Shown here piece after piece: positions 36,388 through 44,623 of a stretch of DNA of 64,000 nt. The notes under the pieces are model-generated. The model saw nothing but the letters and a program-made list of their open reading frames with translations, did no database searches and was not told the DNA's origin. This DNA is from Bog-532 sp963833835. Lineage in GTDB: Bacteria > Actinomycetota > Actinomycetes > Streptosporangiales > Streptosporangiaceae. A program made the position numbers and the translations under genes. Where the stretch lies: contig CAWHZI010000013.1 in assembly GCA_963833835.1 (NCBI GenBank), positions 83,239-147,238 of the forward strand, in the 5' to 3' direction. How positions within the stretch are numbered: the first letter of the stretch is position 1; every line of letters starts with the position of its first letter.

Positions 36388-37163
36388 TCAGGCGTCACGG
36401 AACCGGAGCACGAGGCCGCCGATCACCAGGCCGCCGGCGGCCCAGGCGGCCAGCACCCCGAGGCCGGCCCAGGGCTGGATGGGCAGATCGTGCAGCCCGG
36501 TGGTGGCCTGGATGGCCAGCCCGGCGGTCATCGGGCCAACCTGTTCCAGGTGCCGGTACCACTGCTGGCTGGCGGCGATGTGGGCGATGATCGGGAACAG
36601 GTAGAGCAGGGCCAGCACCACCCCGATGGCTACCGCGGGCTCACGGACCGCGGTGGCCACACCCAGGCTGAGCAGGGCGATCAGGATCAGGTAGAGCACC
36701 GATCCGGCCGCGGCCCGCAGCACCGGACCGTCGGTCAGCGACAGCGGGGCGAAGCCGTGCGCGGCGGTGAAGCCGTGCCCGGGCAGCAGCAGCCGTCCGG
36801 CCAGCACCGAGCCGAGCACGCCGACGGTGCCGGCCACCAGGACCAGCCCGGCCAGGACGACCGCCTTGGCCATCAGCACCGTGGTCCGGTGTGGCATCGC
36901 GGTCAACGTGGTGCGGATCATCCCGGTGCTGTACTCGCCGCTGATGGTGAGCACGGCCAGGATGGCCACGGCGGCCTGGCCGAACTCGACGCCCGTCAAG
37001 CTGATCCGGGCCGGGTCCCCGCTGCAGCCCGCGGCCGGGCACGGGTGGCCGCGGCCGCGGCCACGCTGAGCAGAGCGGTCAGCGCGGCGGTAGCCAGCAG
37101 CAGCCAGCCGGTGACGGCCACCGTGCGCTGCTTGGCCCACTCGGCCCGCAGGGCATCTTTCAT
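36388..37163 (-). pseudogene. ABC-2 permease, frameshifted (second permease)
   Basis: Starts at ATG 37163 overlapping the previous stop (ATGA): MKDALRAEWAKQRTVAVTGWLLL. The frame then ends at 36996, while the continuation (CPAAGCSGDPARISLTGVEFGQAAVAILAVL ... EYSTGMIRTTLTAMPHR) is in another frame. One missing base near 37038-37050 explains it. The rest has five or six membrane segments with no further damage. Partner of the upstream ATPase and permease. Confidence 0.8.
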
Positions 37164-38751
37164 ACGTCGCGCCGGCGGATGAGGATCACAGCCAGGGCGA
37201 AAGCCAGCGCGGTCCAGCCGCACAGCACCGCGAACCCGGCCCACGGCGCGAGCGGGTAGTAGCCGAAGGCCGGGTAGTAGGAGTTGGCTGACCTGCGGGT
37301 AGGCGGGGATGCTCTGCTCGACGGCGAACCCGGCGGCCGGGCTGAGCCGCAACAGCCATTGAGCCGCGCTGACCGGGAGCACCGAGCCGATCCCGATGAC
37401 GTAGGGCAGCACTACAGCGACGATGCCCACGGTGACCGCGGCCGCGGTGCGGCGCAAGATCGCGCCCAGCGCCACCGCCAGCACCGCGACCACCGCCATC
37501 AGCAGCGCGGTCCCGGCCACCACCCGGACCGCCGTCAGCTGCTCACCGGGTACACGTAGCCGAACTGGGAGTGCACCACGGCAATCCCGCCCAGCACGGC
37601 GATGACCACGGCGACCAGCCCGGCGGCGAACGTGGCCGCCCCGGCGACCAGGGCCTTGGCCGCCAGCACCCGACCCCGGCGCGGGCTGGCGGCCAGCGTG
37701 GTGCGGATCAGCCCGCGCCGGTATTCGGCGGTGATGAACATGACCCCGATCACGATCACCGCGATCAGCCCGGCGAACACGCCGACCAGGTGCTCCTCGA
37801 TGGTCTGGGCCCGGGCCGCCGTTGCTCGGGCGAGGCCGGCGCGATGTCCCCGAGCCGCGCGATCGTGAACCGGCCATTATCTTGCTGGTAGCCGGGTCCA
37901 GCCAGGCCCGGCCCGCCGACCAGGGTCTCCTGCCAATGGCCACCTGGCCAGGCCCCGGACCGGCGGACCTGGTCGAGGGTGGCGGTGGCCAGGCTGGGGC
38001 CGGCGTTGCCCTGCGCGCCGCCGAAGCTGCTGCTCGTCGTCTGCCAGCCCGGGGCGGTGGTGAACAGGCCAGCCCGCACGGTCGACGGCAGCCCGGCCAG
38101 CCGAACGGCGCCGACCTGGGTCCAGTGCGCCCCGTCGGCCGAGTCGTACCCGGTGATCAGGTCACCGGACCGGGTCAGGCGCAGCCAGCGCGGGGTGGCC
38201 GCCGAGACCCGGCCGGGCAGGCCGGCCACGTCCCCGGTGTAGTTGTCCTGCATGCGCACGCCGTGGGCCGGGGTGGCCAGCATGGCAGCGTAGGCCGCGC
38301 CCGGCTTGGTGCTGGCGGTGACGATGATCCCGGCCTTGGCCCAGGGCACCGGGCCCGGCTTGAGGTCCGAGCCGCTGTCCGGGCCGACGCCGGTGCCCCG
38401 CTCGGTGGTCAGCGACGTCACCCGAGCGGTGAGGCTGCCGTTCCCGGCCAGCGCCTGACCGACCAGATGGTAGGAGTCGGTGACGGCCTCGCCGCCCGGA
38501 CCGGTCGGCATGGTGACCTGGCAGGCCCGGCCGGTCCGAGCGGCCTGACCCGGGCCGGTGATGCATGCGGTGTGGCTGCTGCCCGCGGCGAACAGGCCCA
38601 TCAGGTCGGTCAGCACGATGACCAGCAGCAGGCCGATGACCCAACCGCGGACGGTGCGCAGCTTGGTCCACTCGGCCCGCACCAGCTGGGCGAAACCGTC
38701 CCGCCCGGCGGGCAACGCGGACCGGTACGGCGCGATGGCCGGCGCGCTCAC
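37160..38751 (-). pseudogene. ABC-2 permease with embedded DUF1349-like domain, frameshifted three times
   Basis: GTG 38751 overlaps the ATPase stop. TM1 (VRGWVIGLLLVIVLTDLMGLF) is followed by a periplasmic, DUF1349/concanavalin-like domain of about 200 residues (WAKAGIIVTASTKPGAAYAAM, RWLRLTRSGDLITGYDSADGAHW). The permease core then continues in three different frames: breaks lie near 37807-37832 and 37546-37553 (one base missing each) and near 37283-37289 (one base extra). The final frame ends VILIRRRDV at 37160. With these corrected the protein would be about 530 aa. Confidence 0.8.
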
Positions 38752-39670
38752 GAGGTCACCTGCGCGGCGCGGAACTCGGTGACGTCGCGGGTCAGCTCCA
38801 TGTAGGCCTCCTCCAGGGTGGCGCGGTGCGCGGACACCTCGGTGAACGGCACCGCGCTGTCCCCCAGCGCGGCCACGATCTGTCCCGGGGCAGGCCGGCC
38901 ACGGTGACCGTGTCCCGGCCGGTGGCGGTGACGGTGGCCCCCGCGCTGGCCAGCACCGTCATCGCCTCGGACCGGGCCTCGGTGCGCAGTGTCACCCGGT
39001 CCCCGGACGCGGCCGCGATCAGGTCGGCCACGCTGGTGTCGGCCACGACCCGGCCGCGGCCGGCCACCACGAGGTGGTCCGCGGCGTCCTGCAGCTCGCT
39101 CATCAGATGGCTGGACACCAGCACGGACCGGCCTTCGGCGGCCAGGGCCCGCAGGAAGCCGCGCATCCACAAGATGCCTTCGGGGTCCAGGCCGTTGAAC
39201 GGTTCGTCCAGCATCAGCACCGGGGGATCGCCGAGCAGCGCCGCGGCGATGCCGAGCCGCTGCCGCATGCCGAGGGAGTAGCCGCCGGCCTTGCGCCGGG
39301 TAGCCGTGGCCAGGCCGGTGAGCCCGATCACCTCGTCGACCCGGCGCAGGCCCAGACCCTGGGACTGGGCCAGCCACAACAGGTGGTGGCGGGCGCTGCG
39401 GCTGGGCTGCAGCGCGCTCGCGTCGAGCAGCGCGCCGACGTGGTTCAGCGGGTGCCGCAGGCTCGCGTACGGGTGCCCGCCGATCAGGGCCCGGCCCTGA
39501 TCAGGAGCGTCCAGACCGAGTATCACCCGCATGGTGGTGGACTTGCCGGCCCCGTTGGGCCCGACGAACCCGGTGACCTGCCCGGGCTGGACGGTGAAGG
39601 TCATGCCGTCCAGGGCCAGGGCCGAGCCGAACCGCTTGCGCAGCCCGTCGACTTCGACAGTTGCTTCCAT
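38748..39670 (-). pseudogene. ABC exporter ATPase, C-terminally frameshifted
   Basis: ATG 39670; TAGCGT (complement of 39678-39683) ends 7 bases upstream, so leaderless. Walker A GPNGAGKST, signature YSLGMRQRLGIAAAL and Walker B VLMLDEPFNGLDPEG are intact. Near 38884-38892 one base is missing: the tail (PGQIVAALGDSAVPFTEVSAHRATLEEAYMEL) is in another frame ending at 38748. The uncorrected frame gives 292 aa from this ATG, with a wrong C-terminus of about 29 residues; the nucleotide-binding domain could still fold. Confidence 0.82.
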
Positions 39671-39801
39671 GCCCGGCACGCTAGGCGGCCGGCCGGCGCG
39701 GCGTCGTCACACCTGAGAGGGGTCTTGCCGGACGGCGGCGCCGGTGCGTCTCCCCCGTGAGAGGGACGTCAGCGCCCCGCGCCAGCGGTGACAATAGGGG
39801 C

Positions 39802-40917
39802 GTGGGAACGGTCGTCACCGCGGTGCTGCTCGGCCTGCTGGCCGTGGCCGAGGTAATCGTGCGCGCGCACGGGGTGGGCCCGCCCGCGCTGTTCCTGAGC
39901 GTGCTCGCGCTGGCCAGCACGCTGCCGCCCGCGTTCCTGCCCGCCACGGCGGCCGCAGTCGCGGTGAGCGTGGCCGGGATCTTGTCGCTCACGCTGTTCC
40001 AGCTGCTCCCGCTGGCCAGCGCGGCTGCGATGCTGATCATGGCGGGACGGCTCGGCCTGCGCGGACCGCGTTGGCTGGCGGTGGCGATGGGCCTGCCCTT
40101 CCTGGCCGTGGCCCTGGCCGGTACGGGGCCGGGCGGCGAGACGCGGGTGGTGACCCTGCTGGCCGCGGCGCTGACCCCGGTGGCGGCCTGCGTCGGCCTG
40201 GCCTGGCGGGCCCAGTTCGAGGCGACTGAGCACACCGCGGCCCGGGAGGCTATCGCCGGCACCCTGCTCGAGCACACCGCGCGCGGGGAACGGGCCCGCA
40301 TCTCGCGCGAACTGCACGACGTGGTGGCCCACCACATCTCGATGATCGCGGTCCAGGCCGAGACGGCCCGGCTGACCGCGCCGGACCTGCCCGCGGCCAC
40401 GGCCCAGCGGCTGCGCGCGATCGGCGACACGGCCCGGGCCGGGCTGACCGAGATGCGGCGGCTGCTGGGCGTGCTGCGCGAGGACACCGGCGAGGTGGCC
40501 GCGGACCGGCAGCCGCAGCCGGGCCTACGCCAGCTCAACGGACTGCTGGACGACGCCCGCGACGCGACCGGGGCCGGGACTCGGCTGATCGTCAGCGGCG
40601 TGCCGGTCTCGCTGGACCCCGGGGTGGAGCTGGCCGCCTACCGGATCATCCAGGAAGCGCTGACCAACACACGGCGGCACGCGCCCGGCGCCGCGGTCGA
40701 CGTGGAGCTGCGGTACAGCGGAGACGGCCTGCGGCTGCAGATACGTGACAACGGCCCGGGGCCGCCGGCCGCACCGTCGTGGCAGCCCGGGGGGCATGGC
40801 CTGCTGGGCATGCGCGAGCGGGCCGCCGCAGTGGGCGGCGAGCTGACCACCGGCGCGGCCAGCGGGGGCGGGTTCGCCGTCACCGCCCGGCTGCCCGGTA
40901 AGGCGGCCGCGTCATGA
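39802..40917 (+). CDS. two-component sensor histidine kinase (NarL/DesK type)
   Basis: 371 aa. Four or five N-terminal membrane helices (to about residue 145), then the HisKA_3 phosphoacceptor helix RISRELHDVVAHHISMIAV and an HATPase domain (YRIIQEALTNTRRHA, LQIRDNGPG, GLLGMRERAAAVGG). GTG 39802 is preferred: GACAAT (39790-39795) ends 6 bases before it; a GTG at 39757 lacks any signal. Divergent from the damaged ABC locus, which it probably senses for or controls. Confidence 0.9.
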   Translation: MGTVVTAVLLGLLAVAEVIVRAHGVGPPALFLSVLALASTLPPAFLPATAAAVAVSVAGILSLTLFQLLPLASAAAMLIMAGRLGLRGPRWLAVAMGLPFLAVALAGTGPGGETRVVTLLAAALTPVAACVGLAWRAQFEATEHTAAREAIAGTLLEHTARGERARISRELHDVVAHHISMIAVQAETARLTAPDLPAATAQRLRAIGDTARAGLTEMRRLLGVLREDTGEVAADRQPQPGLRQLNGLLDDARDATGAGTRLIVSGVPVSLDPGVELAAYRIIQEALTNTRRHAPGAAVDVELRYSGDGLRLQIRDNGPGPPAAPSWQPGGHGLLGMRERAAAVGGELTTGAASGGGFAVTARLPGKAAAS

Positions 40918-41618
40918 CCGGTGCGCCGGGGCCGATCCGGGTGGTGGTGGCCGACGATCATCAGGTGGTGCGGACCGGGTTCGCCGAGCTGCTCGGCACC
41001 CAGCCCGACTTCGCCGTGGCCGGCACCGCCTGCAACGGTGCCGAAGCGGTCCGGGTGTGCCGGGCGGTCCGGCCCGACGTGGTGCTGATGGACGTCCGGA
41101 TGCCCGGCACCGACGGCATCGAGGCGACCCGGCAGCTGGCGGGTCCGGCCGCTCCCCGCGTGCTCATCCTGACCACCTTCGACCTGGACGAGTACGTGTA
41201 CGACGCGCTGCGGGCAGGCGCCAGCGGGTTCCTGCTCAAGGACGTGACCGCGGAGCGGCTGTTCGACGCGGTGCGGATCGTCGCGGCCGGGGAGGCTCTG
41301 CTGGCGCCCACGGTCACGCGGCGGCTGATCAGCGAGTTCACCCAGCTGCGGCCGCGGGCCGATGCGGCAGCGAGCACGGCGGCGACCGCGCTGGCCGCCC
41401 TGACTCCCCGGGAGACGCAGGTGCTGCGGCTGATGGCCGAAGGTCTGTCCAACCCGGAGATCGGCCGCCGGCTGGTGGTCACCGAAGAGACGGTGAAGAC
41501 CCATGTCAGCCGGGTCCTGGCCAAGCTGGGCCTGCGGGACCGCACCCAGGCCGTGGTGACCGCCTACGAGTCGGGCCTGGTCGTTCCTGGTGCCGCGTCC
41601 CGGGCCCGCAAGCTATGA
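40914..41618 (+). CDS. NarL/LuxR family response regulator
   Basis: 234 aa. Receiver domain with acidic pocket VVVADDHQVV, phospho-aspartate in VVLMDVRMPG and the KDVTAERL lysine, then a LuxR helix-turn-helix (LTPRETQVLRLMAEGLSNPEIGRRLVVTEETVKTHVSRVLAKL). Starts within the kinase stop (ATGA overlap), so it is the cognate regulator. Targets likely include the divergent ABC genes; this is inference from position. Confidence 0.93.
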   Translation: MTGAPGPIRVVVADDHQVVRTGFAELLGTQPDFAVAGTACNGAEAVRVCRAVRPDVVLMDVRMPGTDGIEATRQLAGPAAPRVLILTTFDLDEYVYDALRAGASGFLLKDVTAERLFDAVRIVAAGEALLAPTVTRRLISEFTQLRPRADAAASTAATALAALTPRETQVLRLMAEGLSNPEIGRRLVVTEETVKTHVSRVLAKLGLRDRTQAVVTAYESGLVVPGAASRARKL

Positions 41619-41768
41619 GGTTCCTGAAAGTTGTATAGGGAATAGGACCTGCGTCGCGACCAAGATCAAGACGTTCATCAGCTTCGCATCCAGTGCGGAT
41701 GGTGCTCCCACACGGGCGGCCAAGAATCGGCAGGGTCAACCGGCCCGCACCACCGCCTGGAGGATTCC

Positions 41769-42539
41769 ATGACACCCGGTCAGCACGGCATCACCATGGT
41801 CATCGACACCGGCATGCCCACCGGCGCGTTCACCGACGTGATCGAGAGCCACGGCTCGCTCATCGACGTGGTGAAGTTCGGCTGGGGCACCGCGCTGGTG
41901 ACCAAGGACATGAGCCGTAAGGCCGCGGTGCTGCGAGAGGCCGGGATCGACTTCTACTTCGGCGGGACGCTGTTCGAGTACTACGTGTGGACGGGCCGGC
42001 TGGTCGACTACCTGGCGCTGGTGGAGCGGTTCGGTGCCACCCACATCGAGGTGTCCAACGGCACGATCCCGCTGGACCAGGACGGCAAGGCGGACTACGT
42101 GCGCCGCCTGGCCGGAGTGCGCCCGGTGCTGTCCGAGGTCGGCTACAAGGACGCGGACCGGTCCGCGCTGCTCACCCCGGCCGACTGGGTGGACGCGCTG
42201 AACCAGGACCTGGCGGCTGGCGCCTCCCTGGTCATCACCGAGGCCCGGGAGAGCGGCCGCAGCGGGATCGCCCGGGCCGACGGGCACATGCGCGGCGACG
42301 TGCTGGGCGCGGTGCTGGCCTCGGTCGATCCCAGCGTGGTGATCTTCGAGGCCCCGACCAAAGACCTGCAGGTCGAGCTCATCCGCTCCGTCGGACCCGT
42401 GGTCAACCTGGGCAACGTGGCCACCAGCGACGTGATCGGGGTGGCGACCCTGCGCCGGGGCCTGCGCGGCGACACCCTGCTCGACCTGACCACCGGGGTC
42501 AGCGTGGCCGCGGCCCACACCGCCCGGACCGCCGCCTGA
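41769..42539 (+). CDS. phosphosulfolactate synthase-like protein (ComA family)
   Basis: 256 aa TIM-barrel of the ComA family, which adds sulfite to phosphoenolpyruvate to make (R)-phosphosulfolactate. Recognisable blocks: DVVKFGWGTALV, FYFGGTLFEYYV, HIEVSNGTIPL, VLSEVGYKD, ITEARESGRSGI and FEAPTKDLQVELI. In archaea the product goes to coenzyme M; in Bacillus to sulfolactate. Good GGAGGA site. It heads a three-gene operon with a VOC protein and a histidine phosphatase; no ComB-type phosphatase or ComC dehydrogenase is present. Confidence 0.88.
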   Translation: MTPGQHGITMVIDTGMPTGAFTDVIESHGSLIDVVKFGWGTALVTKDMSRKAAVLREAGIDFYFGGTLFEYYVWTGRLVDYLALVERFGATHIEVSNGTIPLDQDGKADYVRRLAGVRPVLSEVGYKDADRSALLTPADWVDALNQDLAAGASLVITEARESGRSGIARADGHMRGDVLGAVLASVDPSVVIFEAPTKDLQVELIRSVGPVVNLGNVATSDVIGVATLRRGLRGDTLLDLTTGVSVAAAHTARTAA

Positions 42540-42579
42540 CCATCTCAACCCCGACGTTTCCTGCGAAGGACCCATCGTT

Positions 42580-42978
42580 ATGCGCGATATCCACGACGCC
42601 TGCCACATCGCCATCCCCGCCCGCGACCTGGACGAGGCGCTCGAGTTCTACGTGTTCGGCCTGGGCGCGAAGCTGGCCCGCCGCTACCCCGACCGGATCA
42701 CGCTCGACTTCTTCGGCGACCAACTGGTCTGCCACCTGAGCGACGACATTCCAGCTGAGCCGGTCATGTATCCACGCCACTTCGGGGTCAGCTTCGCGGA
42801 AGCCGAGGACTTCGACCGGCTGCTCCGGGTAGTCGAGCACCGCAAGCTGCGGGTCCTGGCTGGGCCGGCGCTGCGGTTCGAGGGCACGGCCGAGCAGCAC
42901 CGGACGATCGCGCTGGCCGACCCGTCCAACAACGTGCTTGAGTTCAAGAACTACGACGACCCGCGGCTGCAGTACTAG
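42580..42978 (+). CDS. VOC family protein (glyoxalase/dioxygenase fold)
   Basis: 132 aa. Two beta-alpha-beta-beta-beta modules: HIAIPARDLDEALEFYVFGLGAKL and HFGVSFAEAEDFDRLLRVVE, ending IALADPSNNVLEFKNYDDP. Possible metal ligands are His9, His66 or 67 and Glu123. Members are lyases, isomerases or dioxygenases, so the substrate is open; position suggests action on a sulfolactate-related compound. Separated by 40 bases from the ComA gene, with GAAGGA upstream. Confidence 0.85.
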   Translation: MRDIHDACHIAIPARDLDEALEFYVFGLGAKLARRYPDRITLDFFGDQLVCHLSDDIPAEPVMYPRHFGVSFAEAEDFDRLLRVVEHRKLRVLAGPALRFEGTAEQHRTIALADPSNNVLEFKNYDDPRLQY

Positions 42979-42988
42979 CGAGGCTGAG

Positions 42989-43624
42989 ATGGCGCTCAGC
43001 GAGCCCCCGCCGGCCACCCGGCTGTGGCTGGTCCGGCACGGCCAGAGCGAGTGGAACCTGGCTCGCCGGATCCAGGGCCAGTCCAGCCAGGCCGGCAGCC
43101 TCACTCCCACCGGGCGTAAGCAGGCCGAAGTCGCCGCTGGTCAGCTGGCCCGGCAGGCCACGGAGGCCGTCGTGATCGTGGCCAGCGACCTGGCCCGCAC
43201 GGCCGAGACGGCGGCCATCATGGCCGGCCGGCTCGGCCTGCCGCTGGAGTTCGACCCGGGCCTGCGCGAGCAGGATCTGGGGGCGCTGGAAGGCACCAGT
43301 TCGGTCACGGCCGACAGGCCGGCCGACGCCCCGGGTGACGCCGCCTTCGACGTGATCAACCAGTTCTACGACGAGCCCTACACGCTCCCGCCGGGCGGCG
43401 AGAGCGTGGCGCAGATGTACGACCGGGTACACCAGACGCTGCGGCGGCTGGCCACGGCCCGGCCCGGCGCCGAGCTGATCGTGGTAACCCACGGCGGGCC
43501 GGTGCGGGTGGCGACGGCCGGAAGTCTGCCGCCACCCGGCACGCCACTAGCCAGGAACTCGGTCGCGAACGCCTCGGTCAGCCGATGGCCCGGCCCGGTT
43601 CACAGCGAGATGGTGGCACCCTGA
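42989..43624 (+). CDS. histidine phosphatase family protein
   Basis: 211 aa. Phosphoglycerate mutase-like fold with catalytic RHG in LWLVRHGQSEWNLARRIQGQ, second arginine in ASDLARTAETA, Glu in LREQDLGALEG and the second histidine in VVTHGGPVR. The C-terminus is short. ATG 42989 has GAGG 5 bases upstream and lies 10 bases after the VOC gene, so the three genes form an operon. It is a candidate for dephosphorylating phosphosulfolactate in place of ComB. The 3' end overlaps the convergent CBM48 gene by 25 bases. Confidence 0.87.
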   Translation: MALSEPPPATRLWLVRHGQSEWNLARRIQGQSSQAGSLTPTGRKQAEVAAGQLARQATEAVVIVASDLARTAETAAIMAGRLGLPLEFDPGLREQDLGALEGTSSVTADRPADAPGDAAFDVINQFYDEPYTLPPGGESVAQMYDRVHQTLRRLATARPGAELIVVTHGGPVRVATAGSLPPPGTPLARNSVANASVSRWPGPVHSEMVAP

Positions 43625-43881
43625 GCGTCGACCGCGTGAGCGGCTTCGTCGTCGAACCAGTGGCCGCCCTCGGCCAGGTACCGGAAGCGCAGCGTGCTAC
43701 CGGGCGCGGCGGCCACCACCGTGCTCCGGGTGCCGTTGGACCGCTTGCGCAGCGGGTGCGCGAACGGGTCCCAGTTGTTGAAGTCCCCGACCACGGACAC
43801 GGCCCCGGTGGGCTCGGCCGCCGGCAGGGCGAACGTGACGCGGATGGAACCGTCGCGGACGGTCTTGGACACCTTGATCAT
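43600..43881 (-). CDS. small CBM48 glycogen-binding-domain protein
   Basis: 93 aa, consisting of a single CBM48/AMPK-beta-like domain: IRVTFALPAAEPTGAVSVVGDFNNWDP, RKRSNGTRSTVVAAAPGSTLRFRYLAEGGHWFDDE. The GDFNNWDP motif and the GHWFDDE tail are typical of the starch/glycogen-binding surface. As a free domain it may target another protein to glycogen or act as a kinase-like subunit; unknown. GGAG 6 bases before the ATG; longer frames upstream lie in the regulatory region. Confidence 0.82.
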   Translation of the reverse strand: MIKVSKTVRDGSIRVTFALPAAEPTGAVSVVGDFNNWDPFAHPLRKRSNGTRSTVVAAAPGSTLRFRYLAEGGHWFDDEAAHAVDAQGATISL

Positions 43882-44038
43882 CGATACTCCACGAGGCTTA
43901 TCACTCTCCGTAACGGAGATATTACGAAGATCGTATACCAACCACCGATCGATACTATGTTCGCATGGTTCTGTGAGTTGTCGATACTCAGTTCGACATC
44001 GGGCCGCCAGGCAATGTCGATTAGAGGCAATGTCGATA
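43881..44038 (-). promoter_or_regulatory. motif-dense control region of the CBM48 gene
   Basis: The 173-bp gap carries six TCGAT or TCGACA words (43881, 43949, 43981, 43993, 44017, 44033), two of them inside a 13-base direct repeat AGGCAATGTCGAT (44009-44021 and 44025-44037, period 16). It also has a perfect inverted repeat TCTCCGT-A-ACGGAGA (43905-43919). The CGTAA-N8-TTACG pair around 43909-43926 overlaps that. It is AT-richer than its neighbours. Confidence 0.5.
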
Positions 44039-44054
44039 AAGAGACCGGGCCGGA

Positions 44055-44558
44055 TCAGCCGGTGGCGTGCAGCCAGCGCACGGGCGCGCCCTCAGCGCCG
44101 CAGCGGAACACGTCCAGCTCTTCGTCCCAGGCCCGGCCGAGCAGGCGGTCCAACTCGCCGCGCAGCGCGGAGTCGGTCTGGGCCATGGCCAGGGCGGTGC
44201 GCAGCCGGCCCTCGGGGACGCAGATGTCGCCGTTGCCGCCGGTCACCGCGGTGAACAGGCCCAGCGTCGGGGTGTAGCTGTGCCGCACCCCGTCACAACC
44301 GGGGCTCGCGTCCTCGGTGACCTCGAAGCGCAGCCGGTTCCACCCGGCCAGAGCCGAGGTGATGGCGCCTGCACTGCCGGCCCGCCCCTCCCAGGTGAGC
44401 TCGGCCCGCAGCGACCCGGGGGACGCGGGCTGAGCGGTCCAGGGCAGGTCTACGGGCACGCCAAGTACCCCCGCCACCGCCCACTCGATGTGCGGGCAGA
44501 GCGCCGGGGGCGCCGAATGGACTTGCAAAACACCGTGCGTAACACCTTGAGCAGACAC
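44055..44558 (-). CDS. DUF3145 family protein
   Basis: 167 aa. DUF3145, an actinobacterial family of unknown function. Recognised by the N-terminal THGVLQVHSAPPALCPHIEWAV, the central LTWEGRAGSAGAITSALAGWNRLRFEVTED and the C-terminal RAWDEELDVFRCGAEGAPVRWLHATG. GTG start with AGGAGG 4 bases upstream; the ORF extends upstream to 44765 only as noise. No signal peptide or membrane segment. The motif-rich region of the CBM48 gene follows its stop. Confidence 0.88.
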   Translation of the reverse strand: MSAQGVTHGVLQVHSAPPALCPHIEWAVAGVLGVPVDLPWTAQPASPGSLRAELTWEGRAGSAGAITSALAGWNRLRFEVTEDASPGCDGVRHSYTPTLGLFTAVTGGNGDICVPEGRLRTALAMAQTDSALRGELDRLLGRAWDEELDVFRCGAEGAPVRWLHATG

Positions 44559-44623
44559 CGTTCCTCCTGGCAGCCGACGAGGTTCGCCTTCCCCTGCGTC
44601 CTCGCGTCTGTCTTGAGTAACGG

